Assembly: GCF_006228385.1 (NCBI RefSeq)
Contig: NZ_CP039852.1
Span: forward strand, 1,566,001-1,630,000
Direction of reading: 5' to 3'
Length of the DNA: 64,000 bases
DNA from: Salinimonas iocasae
GTDB lineage: Bacteria > Pseudomonadota > Gammaproteobacteria > Enterobacterales > Alteromonadaceae
Positions within the stretch are counted from its first letter, which is position 1. Every line of letters begins with the position of its first letter. A program made the position numbers and the translations under genes. Under the pieces are notes generated by a model. The model ran no database searches. It saw only the letters and a list, made by a program, of their open reading frames with translations, and was not told the origin of the DNA. Shown here in pieces: positions 25,499 to 34,111 of the stretch.

Positions 25499-27913
25499 AT
25501 GTCGCGACAACAATCAGCAATTCGTTCTGTATTGCAGTGCGTGCTTCTCGTAACCACGTTAACGATGAGTGCAGGGGCGTTTGCTGAGCGTGAGGATTTG
25601 CAGTCATTTACTGAATCAATGACTGCGCAGCAGGGCTTCGTACCTATTTACTATGATGAAGAAAACGGAAAGCTTTATCTGTCGGTGAGTCAATGGAACA
25701 CGCCAATGCTGTTCCATTCGGCTCTGCCACACGGCATTGGCTCAAACGATATTGGTTTGGACCGGGGGCAATTAGGTGATACACGCCTGGTGCAGTTTGA
25801 GCGGCACGGAAAGCAGGTCTTTTTGCGTCAGTTGAATACCACATTTCGGGCAAGTGCTGACAATCCGGCAGAGAAGCAAAGTGTTACCGAAGCCTTTGCT
25901 GACTCAGTGATTGCCGGCTTTGAAATTGTCGCGCAGGACGATGACACGGTACTTATCGATTACACCCCTTATCTGTTAAGTGATATTCATAAGATTGCCA
26001 AACGTTTGAGTGACACCGATCAGGGTAGCTATTCCATCGATAAGGCACGCAGCAGCGTATTTTTACCCCGTACCAAAGCATTTGATACCAACACAGAGCT
26101 GGAATCCATTGTCACCTTTACCGGCAGTGACGCGGGTAAATATGTACGTCAGGTTACACCGTCGCCTGATAGCATAACAGTGCACCTGCATCACTCGTTT
26201 CTTGCGGCGCCGGATGACAATTATCAGCCCCGGCTATTTCATCCTTACTCCGGCTTCTGGAAAACACGGTTTTTTGATTACTCCGCTGCTATCAATGAGC
26301 CTATGGAGAAAAAATTCATCACCCGGCATCGTCTTTACAAAAAGGACCCGGGCGCCAAGTCCAGTGAGCCGGTAACACCGATTGTTTATTATCTTGATCC
26401 CGGCATACCTGAGCCCGTTAAAGGAGCATTGATGCGTGGTGCCAGGTGGTGGGATCAGGCGTTTGAATCAATAGGCTATAAAAATGCATTTCAGGTAAAA
26501 ACACTGCCAGAGGATGCCGACCCGATGGATGCACGTTATAACGTCATTCAGTGGGTACACAGGGCGACCCGGGGATGGTCATACGGCAGCTCCATCGTTG
26601 ACCCTCGCACTGGTGAGATTATCAAAGGTCACGTTACGCTCGGCTCGTTACGTGTCAGACAGGATTACCTGATTGCTCTAGCCCTTAGCAGCCCGTTTTC
26701 TGATGAGCAGGCTGATACATCAGCGCAGCAGAAAATGGCACTGGACCGTATTGCGCAGTTGTCCGCTCACGAGGTGGGGCACACTCTGGGCTTAGCACAT
26801 AACTTTGCGGCCAGTGAAAATGACAGAGCCTCTGTGATGGATTACCCGCATCCGATGTTGAAAGAGAAAAACGGCAGCATCGATTTTTCCTCAGCATACG
26901 ATACTGGTATGGGGAAATGGGATAAACACGCTATCGAGTACGGCTATCAGGACTTTGGGGACAATGGGGATAACGAAGACGCGCTGGCGCAGATTATTCA
27001 ACGCGCGAAAGATGAGGCGCTGTCGTTTAAAACCGATTTTGATACCCGTTCGGCGTCTTCGGCATCTGCCAGCGGCCATATGTGGGATAATGGTTCAGAT
27101 GTCCTGAAATCTTACGGACAGATAGTTGCACTACGAAAAAATGCGTTGCAGCGAATGGGCGAGGCGACACTGGAGAATGGCCAAACCTACTCTTCTTTGG
27201 AAGATAAGCTGGTACCGGTTTACCTGCTACATCGCTACCAGCTTGCAGCCGTGGCTAAGCAGGTGGGCGGACTGAATTATGACTATGAATTAAAACAACC
27301 GGACAGTAAGCCGGCAGGGCAGTCCATGGTCCCTGCACAACAGCAGAAAATGGCAATAAAAGCGCTCATTACTGCGTCGTCTCCTGACTTTTTGCAAATG
27401 CCTGAAAAGTTGCTTTCACTTATCACGCCTACCGCTTTTGGTGATGATATCACTCGCGAGCATTTCAACGGGCGTATGGGGACCCCTCTTGACCCTGTGT
27501 CTGCAGCTGAATCAGCCGCTGACTATAGCCTGAGCCTGTTACTGGATGCACAACGGTTGAACCGGTTGTCCTGGCAGGCCAGCCAGCAACGTGCGCTACC
27601 CGGTGTAACTGCTGTGATTAACCGGGTATTGCAGCAACACTGGTATGAGCCTGAAGCGGATTACGGGCTAAATCAGCGACTGGCAATGGTGTCACTAAAT
27701 GCAATCTTTAACGCACTGGCATCTGATGAACTGGCACCTGAAGTCCGTGCTGATATTGATGTCGCGTTGATGAAATTTACCCGTTGGCTGGACAAGGACA
27801 GCAAGCTTGCACAAGCTGATGTATTGCATTCCCATATGCAGCAATACTGGCGCACCGGGAAATGGCCACTGGCTTTCCAGGTAAAACCGCTGCCGCCGGG
27901 TTCACCCATCTAG
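25499..27913 (+). CDS. Secreted zinc-dependent metalloprotease (DUF5117/DUF4953 type)
   Basis: An 804-aa exported peptidase. The signal peptide ends near GAFA-ER (residue 29). The N-terminal part (PIYYDEENGKLYLSVSQWN, then GIGSNDIGLDRGQ) matches DUF5117. The metzincin-type site HEVGHTLGLAH at residues 424-434 supplies three His ligands and the catalytic Glu425. A VMDYPHP segment follows, like a Met-turn, and the C-terminal half matches DUF4953. The ATG at 25499 is preferred: AGGA lies five bases upstream, whereas an ATG at 25493 overlaps it. The gene is alone, with a shared bidirectional terminator. An FNR box lies 145 bases upstream. Substrates are unknown. Confidence 0.92.
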   Translation: MSRQQSAIRSVLQCVLLVTTLTMSAGAFAEREDLQSFTESMTAQQGFVPIYYDEENGKLYLSVSQWNTPMLFHSALPHGIGSNDIGLDRGQLGDTRLVQFERHGKQVFLRQLNTTFRASADNPAEKQSVTEAFADSVIAGFEIVAQDDDTVLIDYTPYLLSDIHKIAKRLSDTDQGSYSIDKARSSVFLPRTKAFDTNTELESIVTFTGSDAGKYVRQVTPSPDSITVHLHHSFLAAPDDNYQPRLFHPYSGFWKTRFFDYSAAINEPMEKKFITRHRLYKKDPGAKSSEPVTPIVYYLDPGIPEPVKGALMRGARWWDQAFESIGYKNAFQVKTLPEDADPMDARYNVIQWVHRATRGWSYGSSIVDPRTGEIIKGHVTLGSLRVRQDYLIALALSSPFSDEQADTSAQQKMALDRIAQLSAHEVGHTLGLAHNFAASENDRASVMDYPHPMLKEKNGSIDFSSAYDTGMGKWDKHAIEYGYQDFGDNGDNEDALAQIIQRAKDEALSFKTDFDTRSASSASASGHMWDNGSDVLKSYGQIVALRKNALQRMGEATLENGQTYSSLEDKLVPVYLLHRYQLAAVAKQVGGLNYDYELKQPDSKPAGQSMVPAQQQKMAIKALITASSPDFLQMPEKLLSLITPTAFGDDITREHFNGRMGTPLDPVSAAESAADYSLSLLLDAQRLNRLSWQASQQRALPGVTAVINRVLQQHWYEPEADYGLNQRLAMVSLNAIFNALASDELAPEVRADIDVALMKFTRWLDKDSKLAQADVLHSHMQQYWRTGKWPLAFQVKPLPPGSPI

Positions 27914-27916
27914 CAA

Positions 27917-27941
27917 AAAAGGGGCGATAAGCGCCCCTTTT
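27917..27941. terminator. Bidirectional terminator between convergent genes
   Basis: AAAAGGGGCG and GCGCCCCTTTT form a 10-bp stem around ATAA, with A and T runs on both sides, so it works for the metalloprotease (plus) and the aspartoacylase-like gene (minus). Confidence 0.9.
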
Positions 27942-29072
27942 CTATTCACTGGTAATGTCGAAGTACCGGGTAAAGGCTTTGTAAAGCTGCGTACCACTAA
28001 GAACCGAAGCGGATGGAAAGTGAAGAATCGGGATCACGTCACATGGTGCAGTAACCGTGAACGTTGCATCGGCATTGTCCAGCTCATCAATATTCAATAC
28101 CCTGGCAAGAGGCTCTCCTGCGCTTATTTTATCGCCGGGCCTGGCTACATACTCCACCATGCCTCCCCACTGTGTATACAGCGTGCGATAATCCTTCAGG
28201 TATACGCCAACCCTATGCATCGCTAATGGCTCATACGGACAGTCATTGATGATCCCGCGCTTGCTCAGGTAGGACAGGATGCTCTGTGCATCCTGCTTAC
28301 CCTCTTCAAAGGCAATAACTTCCTGGCTGCCCATTTCCAGCGTCATAGCTTCTACGTTGCAGCTCACTGCTTCCTGACGCTGGGCTGAAATAAGTGATTG
28401 CAGTGTCCACCAGGGGCAGAATGTGGCTTCATCAAGTGCGCCGGCAAATTGGTTAGGGATCAAAATGGTATGAGGAATATTAAGCAATTTCGCGGCGTCT
28501 GCTGCATATTCTGGCAGATAAACATGGCGGGTTGAGACCGGGCCATTATGCAGGTCCAATACAATATCGGCATCCACAGCCAACAACTGCAGTTTCAAAT
28601 TGAGTTGCTGGGCAAGGCCAAGGCCCCATCCCGAGCTGAGCTTTTCATTTATTGCCTGTCGCCAAAATGCTCTGAACCGCTGTTTCACAGAAGACAGGCT
28701 CTCCTGCGCTGACACTGTTTCAGCAAACTCGTGGACTTTTTGCTCATCGTAATAGTAACCGCGGTTCCAGTTGGTTCCATTCACCGGATCGAATCGACCC
28801 AGGGTGTATTCGCCAGCCTTGATGTTTGTGCCAACCGGGTTGCAGTTAGGCACCAGGATAATTTCTCCGCATACATCGAGTTGCTTTAGATACTGAATAA
28901 GCTGATAAATAACAACATTGCCCTGAACTTCAGCGCCATGAATGGAGCTTTGTATGTAAACAGTCGGGCCGGGTTTGCTTCCGGTAATGCGATAGATGGG
29001 CACATTCATGTTGCGGCCCGACGCATTTTGCGCCACAACCATGTGAGATTTACTGATAGTACTTTGTGTCAT
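27942..29072 (-). CDS. Succinylglutamate desuccinylase/aspartoacylase-family zinc hydrolase
   Basis: An M14-like zinc amidohydrolase of 376 aa. The metal site shows HGAEVQGN (His and Glu) and LDLHNGP (third His), with a GTNWNRG substrate-binding motif between, as in aspartoacylase and succinylglutamate desuccinylase. The C-terminal beta region carries GDKISAGEPLARVLN, typical of the family. It lies directly after moeB: a GTG at 29081 would overlap the moeB stop (GTGA), while the ATG at 29072 is six bases beyond it; neither has a clear ribosome-binding site. Either way the two are coupled. Substrate unknown; arginine catabolism (ast) genes are absent here. Confidence 0.85.
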   Translation of the reverse strand: MTQSTISKSHMVVAQNASGRNMNVPIYRITGSKPGPTVYIQSSIHGAEVQGNVVIYQLIQYLKQLDVCGEIILVPNCNPVGTNIKAGEYTLGRFDPVNGTNWNRGYYYDEQKVHEFAETVSAQESLSSVKQRFRAFWRQAINEKLSSGWGLGLAQQLNLKLQLLAVDADIVLDLHNGPVSTRHVYLPEYAADAAKLLNIPHTILIPNQFAGALDEATFCPWWTLQSLISAQRQEAVSCNVEAMTLEMGSQEVIAFEEGKQDAQSILSYLSKRGIINDCPYEPLAMHRVGVYLKDYRTLYTQWGGMVEYVARPGDKISAGEPLARVLNIDELDNADATFTVTAPCDVIPILHFPSASVLSGTQLYKAFTRYFDITSE

Positions 29073-29077
29073 GGAAA

Positions 29078-29833
29078 TCACTTATTCTGACAAACAGGGC
29101 AATCTGACCTGCGCGGGACCTGGAATTTTTGCCACTGACCGGAAAGTCCGTCAAACAACTGTAAACTGCCGGTCAGAGGCTGGCCAATGCCAGCAATAAC
29201 CTGCATGGCCAGAAGCGCCTGCTGAGCGCCGATAATTGCTACAACGGGTGCAAAGATACCGGACTCGGTGCAGCTAAGAGTCCGGTTTCCGGTTAGTGCG
29301 CCAACACACGCATAGCAGGGTGAATCCGGCGCGTAGCAGGTCACAAACAGCTGGCCCTCAAAACGAATCGCTGCCCCACTGACTAATGGGGTTTTTGTCG
29401 CAGCACAGGCTTTGTTAATTTCAAGGCGACTGGCAAGATTATCAGTGCAGTCAATAACAATATCGTGTGCGCTGACTTCGCGGGCAAGGTTGTCTGACGC
29501 CAGTCTGCTTTTTATCGTATCAATATAACACTCTGAATTTAACCGGATAAGGCGTTCTTTTGCCGCACTGACTTTGAAGCGCCCTACATCTGCCTCACCA
29601 AACAAAATCTGGCGGGGCAGGTTGGTAACTTCCACACTATCGTTATCTACCAGTGTCAGCGCGCCAACACCCGAGCTGGCCAGAAGCTGGGCTGCACTGC
29701 ATCCCAGGCCACCGATACCAATAATCAGCACACGCGCGTTAAGCAGGTGCTCCTGTCCGTCTATATCAATTTGAGGCAACACTATATGGCGATTGTACCG
29801 CATTGCCTGTTCGTGACTGATGGGATTTGTCAT
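29078..29833 (-). CDS. moeB: HesA/MoeB/ThiF-family adenylyltransferase, probable MoeB
   Basis: A 251-aa E1-like enzyme that adenylates the C-terminal glycine of MoaD so that it can receive sulfur for molybdopterin synthesis. Motifs in order: RYNRHIVLPQID at the N-terminus, the nucleotide loop GIGGLGCSAAQ near residues 39-49, VDNDSVEVTNLPRQ, then DCTDN, and zinc-binding pairs CYAC and CPVC near the C-terminus. It has no rhodanese domain. It faces the moaB-moaC-moaD-moaE-mod cluster, which includes its substrate MoaD; this supports MoeB over ThiF. Confidence 0.9.
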   Translation of the reverse strand: MTNPISHEQAMRYNRHIVLPQIDIDGQEHLLNARVLIIGIGGLGCSAAQLLASSGVGALTLVDNDSVEVTNLPRQILFGEADVGRFKVSAAKERLIRLNSECYIDTIKSRLASDNLAREVSAHDIVIDCTDNLASRLEINKACAATKTPLVSGAAIRFEGQLFVTCYAPDSPCYACVGALTGNRTLSCTESGIFAPVVAIIGAQQALLAMQVIAGIGQPLTGSLQLFDGLSGQWQKFQVPRRSDCPVCQNK

Positions 29834-29867
29834 AAGAATAATAAATAGTGAAATAATTCAGAAAAAC

Positions 29868-29883
29868 AAACGTATATGCGTTT
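29868..29883. promoter_or_regulatory. Palindrome in the moeB-moaB divergent promoter, possible ModE-like operator
   Basis: AAACG-TATATG-CGTTT is an inverted repeat centred on ATAT, between the two divergent molybdenum units. The CG plus TATAT content recalls ModE sites, but it is much shorter than the E. coli site, so the regulator is a guess. Confidence 0.35.
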
Positions 29884-29947
29884 GATTGGCATTCATTTAC
29901 GATACCATAATCCCATTAGTTCACAGAATCACTTTGCAAGGGGCAGT

Positions 29948-30460
29948 ATGTCGGAAACCATTACCTCACTCAATATTGCTGTACTGACAGTGTCGGATAC
30001 CCGCACGGTTGATAGCGATAAGTCAGGACAGTATCTGGTCGAAGCGCTGGAGTCTGCTGGACACCGCTTAATAGACCGTGCGCTGGTAAAAGACGATATC
30101 TATAAACAACGAGCGGTGGTCTCAGACTGGATCGCCAGGGACGATGTGCATGCCGTCATTACCACCGGTGGGACAGGGTTTACGTCGCGCGACGATACCC
30201 CCGAAGCCCTGCGGGTTTTATTTGATAAGGATGTGGACGGATTTGGTGAATTGTTCCGTCAGATCTCCTATGAAGAGATAGGCACATCGACTATTCAGTC
30301 ACGGGCGCTGGCCGGGTTTGCCAATCGAACGGTCATTTTTTGTCTGCCCGGTTCAACGGGCGCCTGTAAAACGGGCTGGACGAAGCTTATAAAAAGCCAA
30401 CTGGATGCGAATTATAAACCCTGCAACTTTGTGGGGCACCTTACAGGGGCGAGGTCATGA
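29948..30460 (+). CDS. moaB: Molybdenum cofactor biosynthesis protein MoaB
   Basis: A 170-aa MoaB/MogA-family protein that adenylates molybdopterin before metal insertion, or plays a related part in bacteria that also carry MogA. Motifs: NIAVLTVSDTRT at the N-terminus, ITTGGTGFTSRDDTPEAL around residues 77-94, and FCLPGSTGACKTGW further on. The ATG at 29948 has AAGGGG upstream and matches the usual family start; an upstream in-frame ATG at 29876 would add 24 unconserved residues. First gene of a tight unit; its stop overlaps moaC by 4 bases. Confidence 0.95.
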   Translation: MSETITSLNIAVLTVSDTRTVDSDKSGQYLVEALESAGHRLIDRALVKDDIYKQRAVVSDWIARDDVHAVITTGGTGFTSRDDTPEALRVLFDKDVDGFGELFRQISYEEIGTSTIQSRALAGFANRTVIFCLPGSTGACKTGWTKLIKSQLDANYKPCNFVGHLTGARS

Positions 30461-30939
30461 CAGGCTTTAGCCATCTTAATGCGAAGGGTGAGGCAAATAT
30501 GGTTGATGTCTCGCAAAAAGATGTCACTGTTCGCGAAGCTATTGCCGCAGGCTATCTCTATGCCAGTGAGGCAGTACTGTCGGCCATTGCTGATGACCGT
30601 ATTGCCAAGGGAGATGTGTTTGCGGTGGCGCGTATTGCCGGCATCCAGGGCGCCAAACGCTGCGCCGACCTGATTCCCTTGTGCCATCCTTTGGCACTAT
30701 CTAAAGTCGATATTCAATTTGATGTTCAGCCTGAATCAGGGCGTGTTGAAGTGCGCTGCTTTTGCAAGCTTGCTGGTAAAACCGGTGTCGAGATGGAAGC
30801 TCTGACCGGGGTTAATGTTGCCCTTCTTACGTTGTTTGATATGTGCAAAGCACTGGATCCGGGCATGCAGTTGGATAACATTCGTGTGCTAGAGAAGCAG
30901 GGCGGAAAGACAGGTAAGTGGGAGAATCCATCGCTATGA
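30457..30939 (+). CDS. moaC: Cyclic pyranopterin monophosphate synthase MoaC
   Basis: A 160-aa enzyme that, after MoaA, forms cyclic pyranopterin monophosphate, the first stable molybdenum cofactor intermediate. The family hallmarks are clear: MVDVSQKDVTVREA near residue 15, AARI-like VARIAGIQGAKRCADLIPLCHPL around 55-77, and KTGVEMEALTGVNVALLTLFDMCKA around 108-132. Length is normal. It overlaps moaB (ATGA) upstream and moaD (ATGA) downstream. moaA, whose product makes its substrate, is not in this window. Confidence 0.97.
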   Translation: MTGFSHLNAKGEANMVDVSQKDVTVREAIAAGYLYASEAVLSAIADDRIAKGDVFAVARIAGIQGAKRCADLIPLCHPLALSKVDIQFDVQPESGRVEVRCFCKLAGKTGVEMEALTGVNVALLTLFDMCKALDPGMQLDNIRVLEKQGGKTGKWENPSL

Positions 30940-31181
30940 TTACGGTAAAAGCATTTGCGCAGGTGCGCGAAGTCGTAGGTCACGATGAGTGGCAGGTCGA
31001 GGGAGCGCAACAGCAAACGGTTGCAGATGTCCTGAGCAATCTGTGTGAGCAGGATGTACGCTGGAGAGCGGCGATGGATGACCAGCTTTTGGTGGCCGTT
31101 AATCATACTATGCGGGATAGCGAATTTATCGTACATGATGGCGACGAAGTCGCTTTTTTCCCCCCGGTGACCGGAGGCTAA
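30936..31181 (+). CDS. moaD: Molybdopterin synthase sulfur-carrier subunit MoaD
   Basis: An 81-aa ubiquitin-fold sulfur carrier of molybdopterin synthase. It starts at the ATG at 30936 (MITVKAFAQVREVVG), overlapping the moaC stop by 4 bases. The C-terminus ends exactly in FFPPVTGG, the di-glycine tail that MoeB adenylates and that carries the thiocarboxylate. The moaE start follows the stop with no gap, fitting 1:1 synthesis of the MoaD-MoaE complex. Confidence 0.95.
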   Translation: MITVKAFAQVREVVGHDEWQVEGAQQQTVADVLSNLCEQDVRWRAAMDDQLLVAVNHTMRDSEFIVHDGDEVAFFPPVTGG

Positions 31182-31646
31182 ATGTTCGCAAGGGTCAGTG
31201 ATACCAATTTCAATCAGCAATGTCTTTACGATGAATTGATGGACGGATGCCCTGATTCGCCCGGGGCTATCGTGACGTTCACCGGATTGGTCAGAGACTT
31301 CAACCAAACCGGAAAAATCGATGGGCTGAGTCTTGAGCACTACCCGCAAATGACCGCGCAGGCGATGAAATTGTTGGCTGAGGAGGCCGTTTCGCGTTTT
31401 TCACTCATCAACGCAGGTATGGTGCATCGCGTTGGGTATCTGAGCAACTATTCGCAGATTGTCTGGGTAGGGTGTGCAGCGTCTCACCGTTCAGCCGCGT
31501 TTGATGCAGCCTGTTATATAATGGATACGCTTAAAACAGCGGTACCGCTATGGAAAAAGGAGTTTCAGAACAGGCAGGGTCATTGGGTTAAAGCCAAAGC
31601 GTCTGATGCCAGTGCATCGCTTGCCTGGATGAAAAATAAAGACTGA
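31182..31646 (+). CDS. moaE: Molybdopterin synthase catalytic subunit MoaE
   Basis: A 154-aa catalytic subunit that inserts two sulfurs from MoaD into the pterin precursor. Conserved segments: GAIVTFTGLVRDFNQ near residue 28, LEHYPQM, and HRVGYL. SAAFDAACYIMD and the catalytic-lysine region TAVPLWKKEF follow near the C-terminus. The ATG directly follows the moaD stop, and its own TGA overlaps the modA ATG by one base, so moa and mod genes form one transcription unit. Confidence 0.96.
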   Translation: MFARVSDTNFNQQCLYDELMDGCPDSPGAIVTFTGLVRDFNQTGKIDGLSLEHYPQMTAQAMKLLAEEAVSRFSLINAGMVHRVGYLSNYSQIVWVGCAASHRSAAFDAACYIMDTLKTAVPLWKKEFQNRQGHWVKAKASDASASLAWMKNKD

Positions 31647-32419
31647 TGAAGCTATTTTTGTCGTTTGTTTTAATGAGTGTTTTTTTAGCTTTCCCGTCCT
31701 CCACCCGGGCGAAGGAAACGCCATTGCGACTGGCTGTGGCTGCGAATTTTGCGCCGGTACTGGATAAGATTGCCGGAGATTTTTCAGCGCGTACAGGTAT
31801 TAAAACATCGGTCACTGTGGCATCGAGCGGTACATTGTTTGCGCAAATCAGAAACGGCGCCCCCTTCGACATATTCTTGAGTGCCGATGCACGACGACCG
31901 CAACAGCTTGTCAGCGAAAATCTGGCAGATAGCGACTCACTGATAGCATATGCCACAGGTAAACTGGCTTATGTGTCTGATAATCCTGCAATCAGTGATG
32001 TCGATACCCTAATTGCATCACTTAACCACAACCCGGGACGGTTGGCGATAGCGCATCCCGAGCTGGCCCCCTATGGCAGGGCTGCGCTGCAGTTTTTGCA
32101 AAAAAGCGGGCTAGAGGATGAATTTGCCGGGCGCCTGGTACGGGGGAAAAACGTACTGCAGGCCTGGCAGTACTTTGAGACAGGTAATGTCAGCCAGGCC
32201 CTCGTCGCGGCGTCGCTGGTAGCGAATAAACATGAAGGCAAAGTCGTCATTCCCTCTTTTTTGCACGATGAAATTACCCAAAAGCTGGTTATTCCCGGCT
32301 CATCTGAACGTCATCACGATGCGATGCGCTTCATCTGCTATTTGGTATCAGAATCTGTTCAGCGCTCGCTTAAAAGTGCGGGCTACGAACCTGTTCAAAC
32401 ACCGGGCGTATGCCGGTGA
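31646..32419 (+). CDS. modA: Molybdate ABC transporter substrate-binding protein ModA
   Basis: A 257-aa periplasmic protein that binds molybdate or tungstate and delivers it to ModB. Signal peptide of about 22 residues (MKLFLSFVLMSVFL, ending STRA-KE). The mature part shows LAVAANFAPVLDKIA, the oxyanion-binding VASSGTLFAQI and NGAPFDIFLSADARRPQQL, and LAIAHPELAPYGRAALQ, all typical of ModA. The start overlaps the moaE stop by one base and the end overlaps modB by 10 bases. Confidence 0.95.
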   Translation: MKLFLSFVLMSVFLAFPSSTRAKETPLRLAVAANFAPVLDKIAGDFSARTGIKTSVTVASSGTLFAQIRNGAPFDIFLSADARRPQQLVSENLADSDSLIAYATGKLAYVSDNPAISDVDTLIASLNHNPGRLAIAHPELAPYGRAALQFLQKSGLEDEFAGRLVRGKNVLQAWQYFETGNVSQALVAASLVANKHEGKVVIPSFLHDEITQKLVIPGSSERHHDAMRFICYLVSESVQRSLKSAGYEPVQTPGVCR

Positions 32420-33096
32420 GCGGTGATGTAACAGCCATCTGGCTAACCCTAAAACTGGCTGCGCTAACCAGTTCTATCCTGCTGATAATAGCGACGCCGG
32501 TGGCGTGGTGGTTATCCTGCTGGCAGCACCGGCTTAAAAGTGTTGTGCTGTCGGTCATTGCACTTCCGCTTATACTGCCACCGACGGTACTTGGCTTTTA
32601 TTTGCTACTGGCATTTGCACCCGATAGCTGGCCGGGGCAATGGTGGCAATCTGTGTTTGGTACATCACTGGCATTTTCTTTCAGCGGGCTGGTTATCGGC
32701 TCCGTTATTTACTCATTGCCCTTTGCAGTCCAGCCTTTGTATACAGGCTTCACGCAACTCGATCGCCGTTATCTGGAAGTCGGCAAAACATTTAATATGG
32801 GCAAGTTCGCCCGGTTTTCCCGGATAGTTGTGCCCTTGTGTCAGTCATACTTTTTCGTCGCGCTAGGCCTGACGTTTGCCCATACCATTGGTGAATTTGG
32901 CGTGGTGCTGATGATAGGCGGGAATATTCCCGGTGAAACTCAGGTGATCGCTATCGCGTTGTACGATCATGTCGAGATGGGGCAGTATCAGCAGGCTCAC
33001 TGGCTGGCCGCGGGCCTGATGCTTTTCTCTTTCTTATTGCTGTGTATCTTATACGGGGCGAATCGCGGGGGAGGGCGCCAATGGAATTTTCGGTAA
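32410..33096 (+). CDS. modB: Molybdate ABC transporter permease ModB
   Basis: A 228-aa inner-membrane permease. About five to six TM helices are visible (residues near 10-32, 45-68, 80-105, 145-165 and 195-220). The ABC-permease EAA-like loop is YLEVGKTFNMGKFARFSRIVVP followed by HTIGEFGVVLMIGGNIPGET, the ModB signature that contacts ModC. The ATG at 32410 lies within the end of modA; a GTG at 32416 is an alternative. It overlaps modC by 16 bases. Confidence 0.95.
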   Translation: MPVSGDVTAIWLTLKLAALTSSILLIIATPVAWWLSCWQHRLKSVVLSVIALPLILPPTVLGFYLLLAFAPDSWPGQWWQSVFGTSLAFSFSGLVIGSVIYSLPFAVQPLYTGFTQLDRRYLEVGKTFNMGKFARFSRIVVPLCQSYFFVALGLTFAHTIGEFGVVLMIGGNIPGETQVIAIALYDHVEMGQYQQAHWLAAGLMLFSFLLLCILYGANRGGGRQWNFR

Positions 33097-34106
33097 CGTT
33101 ACCTCGTACAGCCGAATTTACTGTTGAGGCAAGCGCCTCATTGCTGAATTTCTCTATGGTAGGGCTTACCGGTCACTCCGGCGCAGGTAAAACCTCACTG
33201 TTCAGAGCCCTTGCCGGACTGGAGAAAAATGCGCAGGTACACAGTCGCTTTAAAAACGGCGCGCTTAATCGCGCCAGGGTGGGGCTGGTATTTCAGGAAC
33301 CTTTGTTGCTGCCTCATCTGACTGTTGAGGGTAACTTGCAACTGGCAACACGGTACAAGGCATCTCACCGAACTATCAGTCAGGACGATGATGCAATTAT
33401 TGCGGGGTGTCACTGCCAGCATTTGCTTCAGCGTTCGCCAAACGGGTTATCCGGAGGCGAGGCGCAACGTGTGGCATTGGCGCGGGCATTGCTCAACCAG
33501 CCTGAGCTGTTGCTACTGGATGAACCGTTAAGCGCTGTAGACCAGTCAACGCGCACCAGTATCATGCAATGGTTAAGAACGGTTGCAGATCAAGGCTTGC
33601 CTATGATGCTAATCAGTCATGATATCAGCGATCTGTGGTTGCATTGTCAGTCACTACTGCTGATGCAGGATGGTCAGATCGTGTGCCATGATGTGCCAGC
33701 AGAAGTAATTCATACGATGTATAAACAAAGCGCGGGGGGCAGAGTTCAACAGGTAGCTGTACTGGCCGGTCCGGTGGTACGTGCGGAGAATAGTAATGCG
33801 TTTACCGGGTTCAAATGTGAGGGGCAACTGGTTTATACGACCCGCTGCCAGGACAGTGAAAACAATAGAGCAACGCTGAGCGTCGCCGCGCACAGCGTTG
33901 TCATTGACAAAAACGGTCAGGTACCGACCAGCCTGGATAACCAGTTTATGTGTGAAGTTCAGGAGATCGGGCCACCTATTGATGAAGAGGTGACCGTATC
34001 TTTACAACGCGGTAGTGCGAGACTCTACGCGACAATCTCTGTTGCCGCCGTTAAAAGACTGAATTTGCAAAACGGCGATACTGTCCGGGCCAGTTTTCCT
34101 GCATAA
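33081..34106 (+). CDS. modC: Molybdate ABC transporter ATPase ModC
   Basis: A 341-aa ATPase that drives molybdate import. Walker A GHSGAGKTS lies near residues 31-39, Q-loop VFQEPLLLPHLT follows, then the signature LSGGEAQRVALARALL and Walker B LLLLDEPLSAVD. The C-terminal 130 residues form a TOBE/Mop-type molybdate-binding domain (FMCEVQEIGPPIDEEVTVSLQRG), which in ModC can sense molybdate and inhibit transport. The ATG at 33081 is chosen over a GTG at 33042 because it matches the family start. The convergent hemN gene ends only 5 bases beyond its stop. Confidence 0.95.
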   Translation: MEFSVTLPRTAEFTVEASASLLNFSMVGLTGHSGAGKTSLFRALAGLEKNAQVHSRFKNGALNRARVGLVFQEPLLLPHLTVEGNLQLATRYKASHRTISQDDDAIIAGCHCQHLLQRSPNGLSGGEAQRVALARALLNQPELLLLDEPLSAVDQSTRTSIMQWLRTVADQGLPMMLISHDISDLWLHCQSLLLMQDGQIVCHDVPAEVIHTMYKQSAGGRVQQVAVLAGPVVRAENSNAFTGFKCEGQLVYTTRCQDSENNRATLSVAAHSVVIDKNGQVPTSLDNQFMCEVQEIGPPIDEEVTVSLQRGSARLYATISVAAVKRLNLQNGDTVRASFPA

Positions 34107-34111
34107 CTTTT

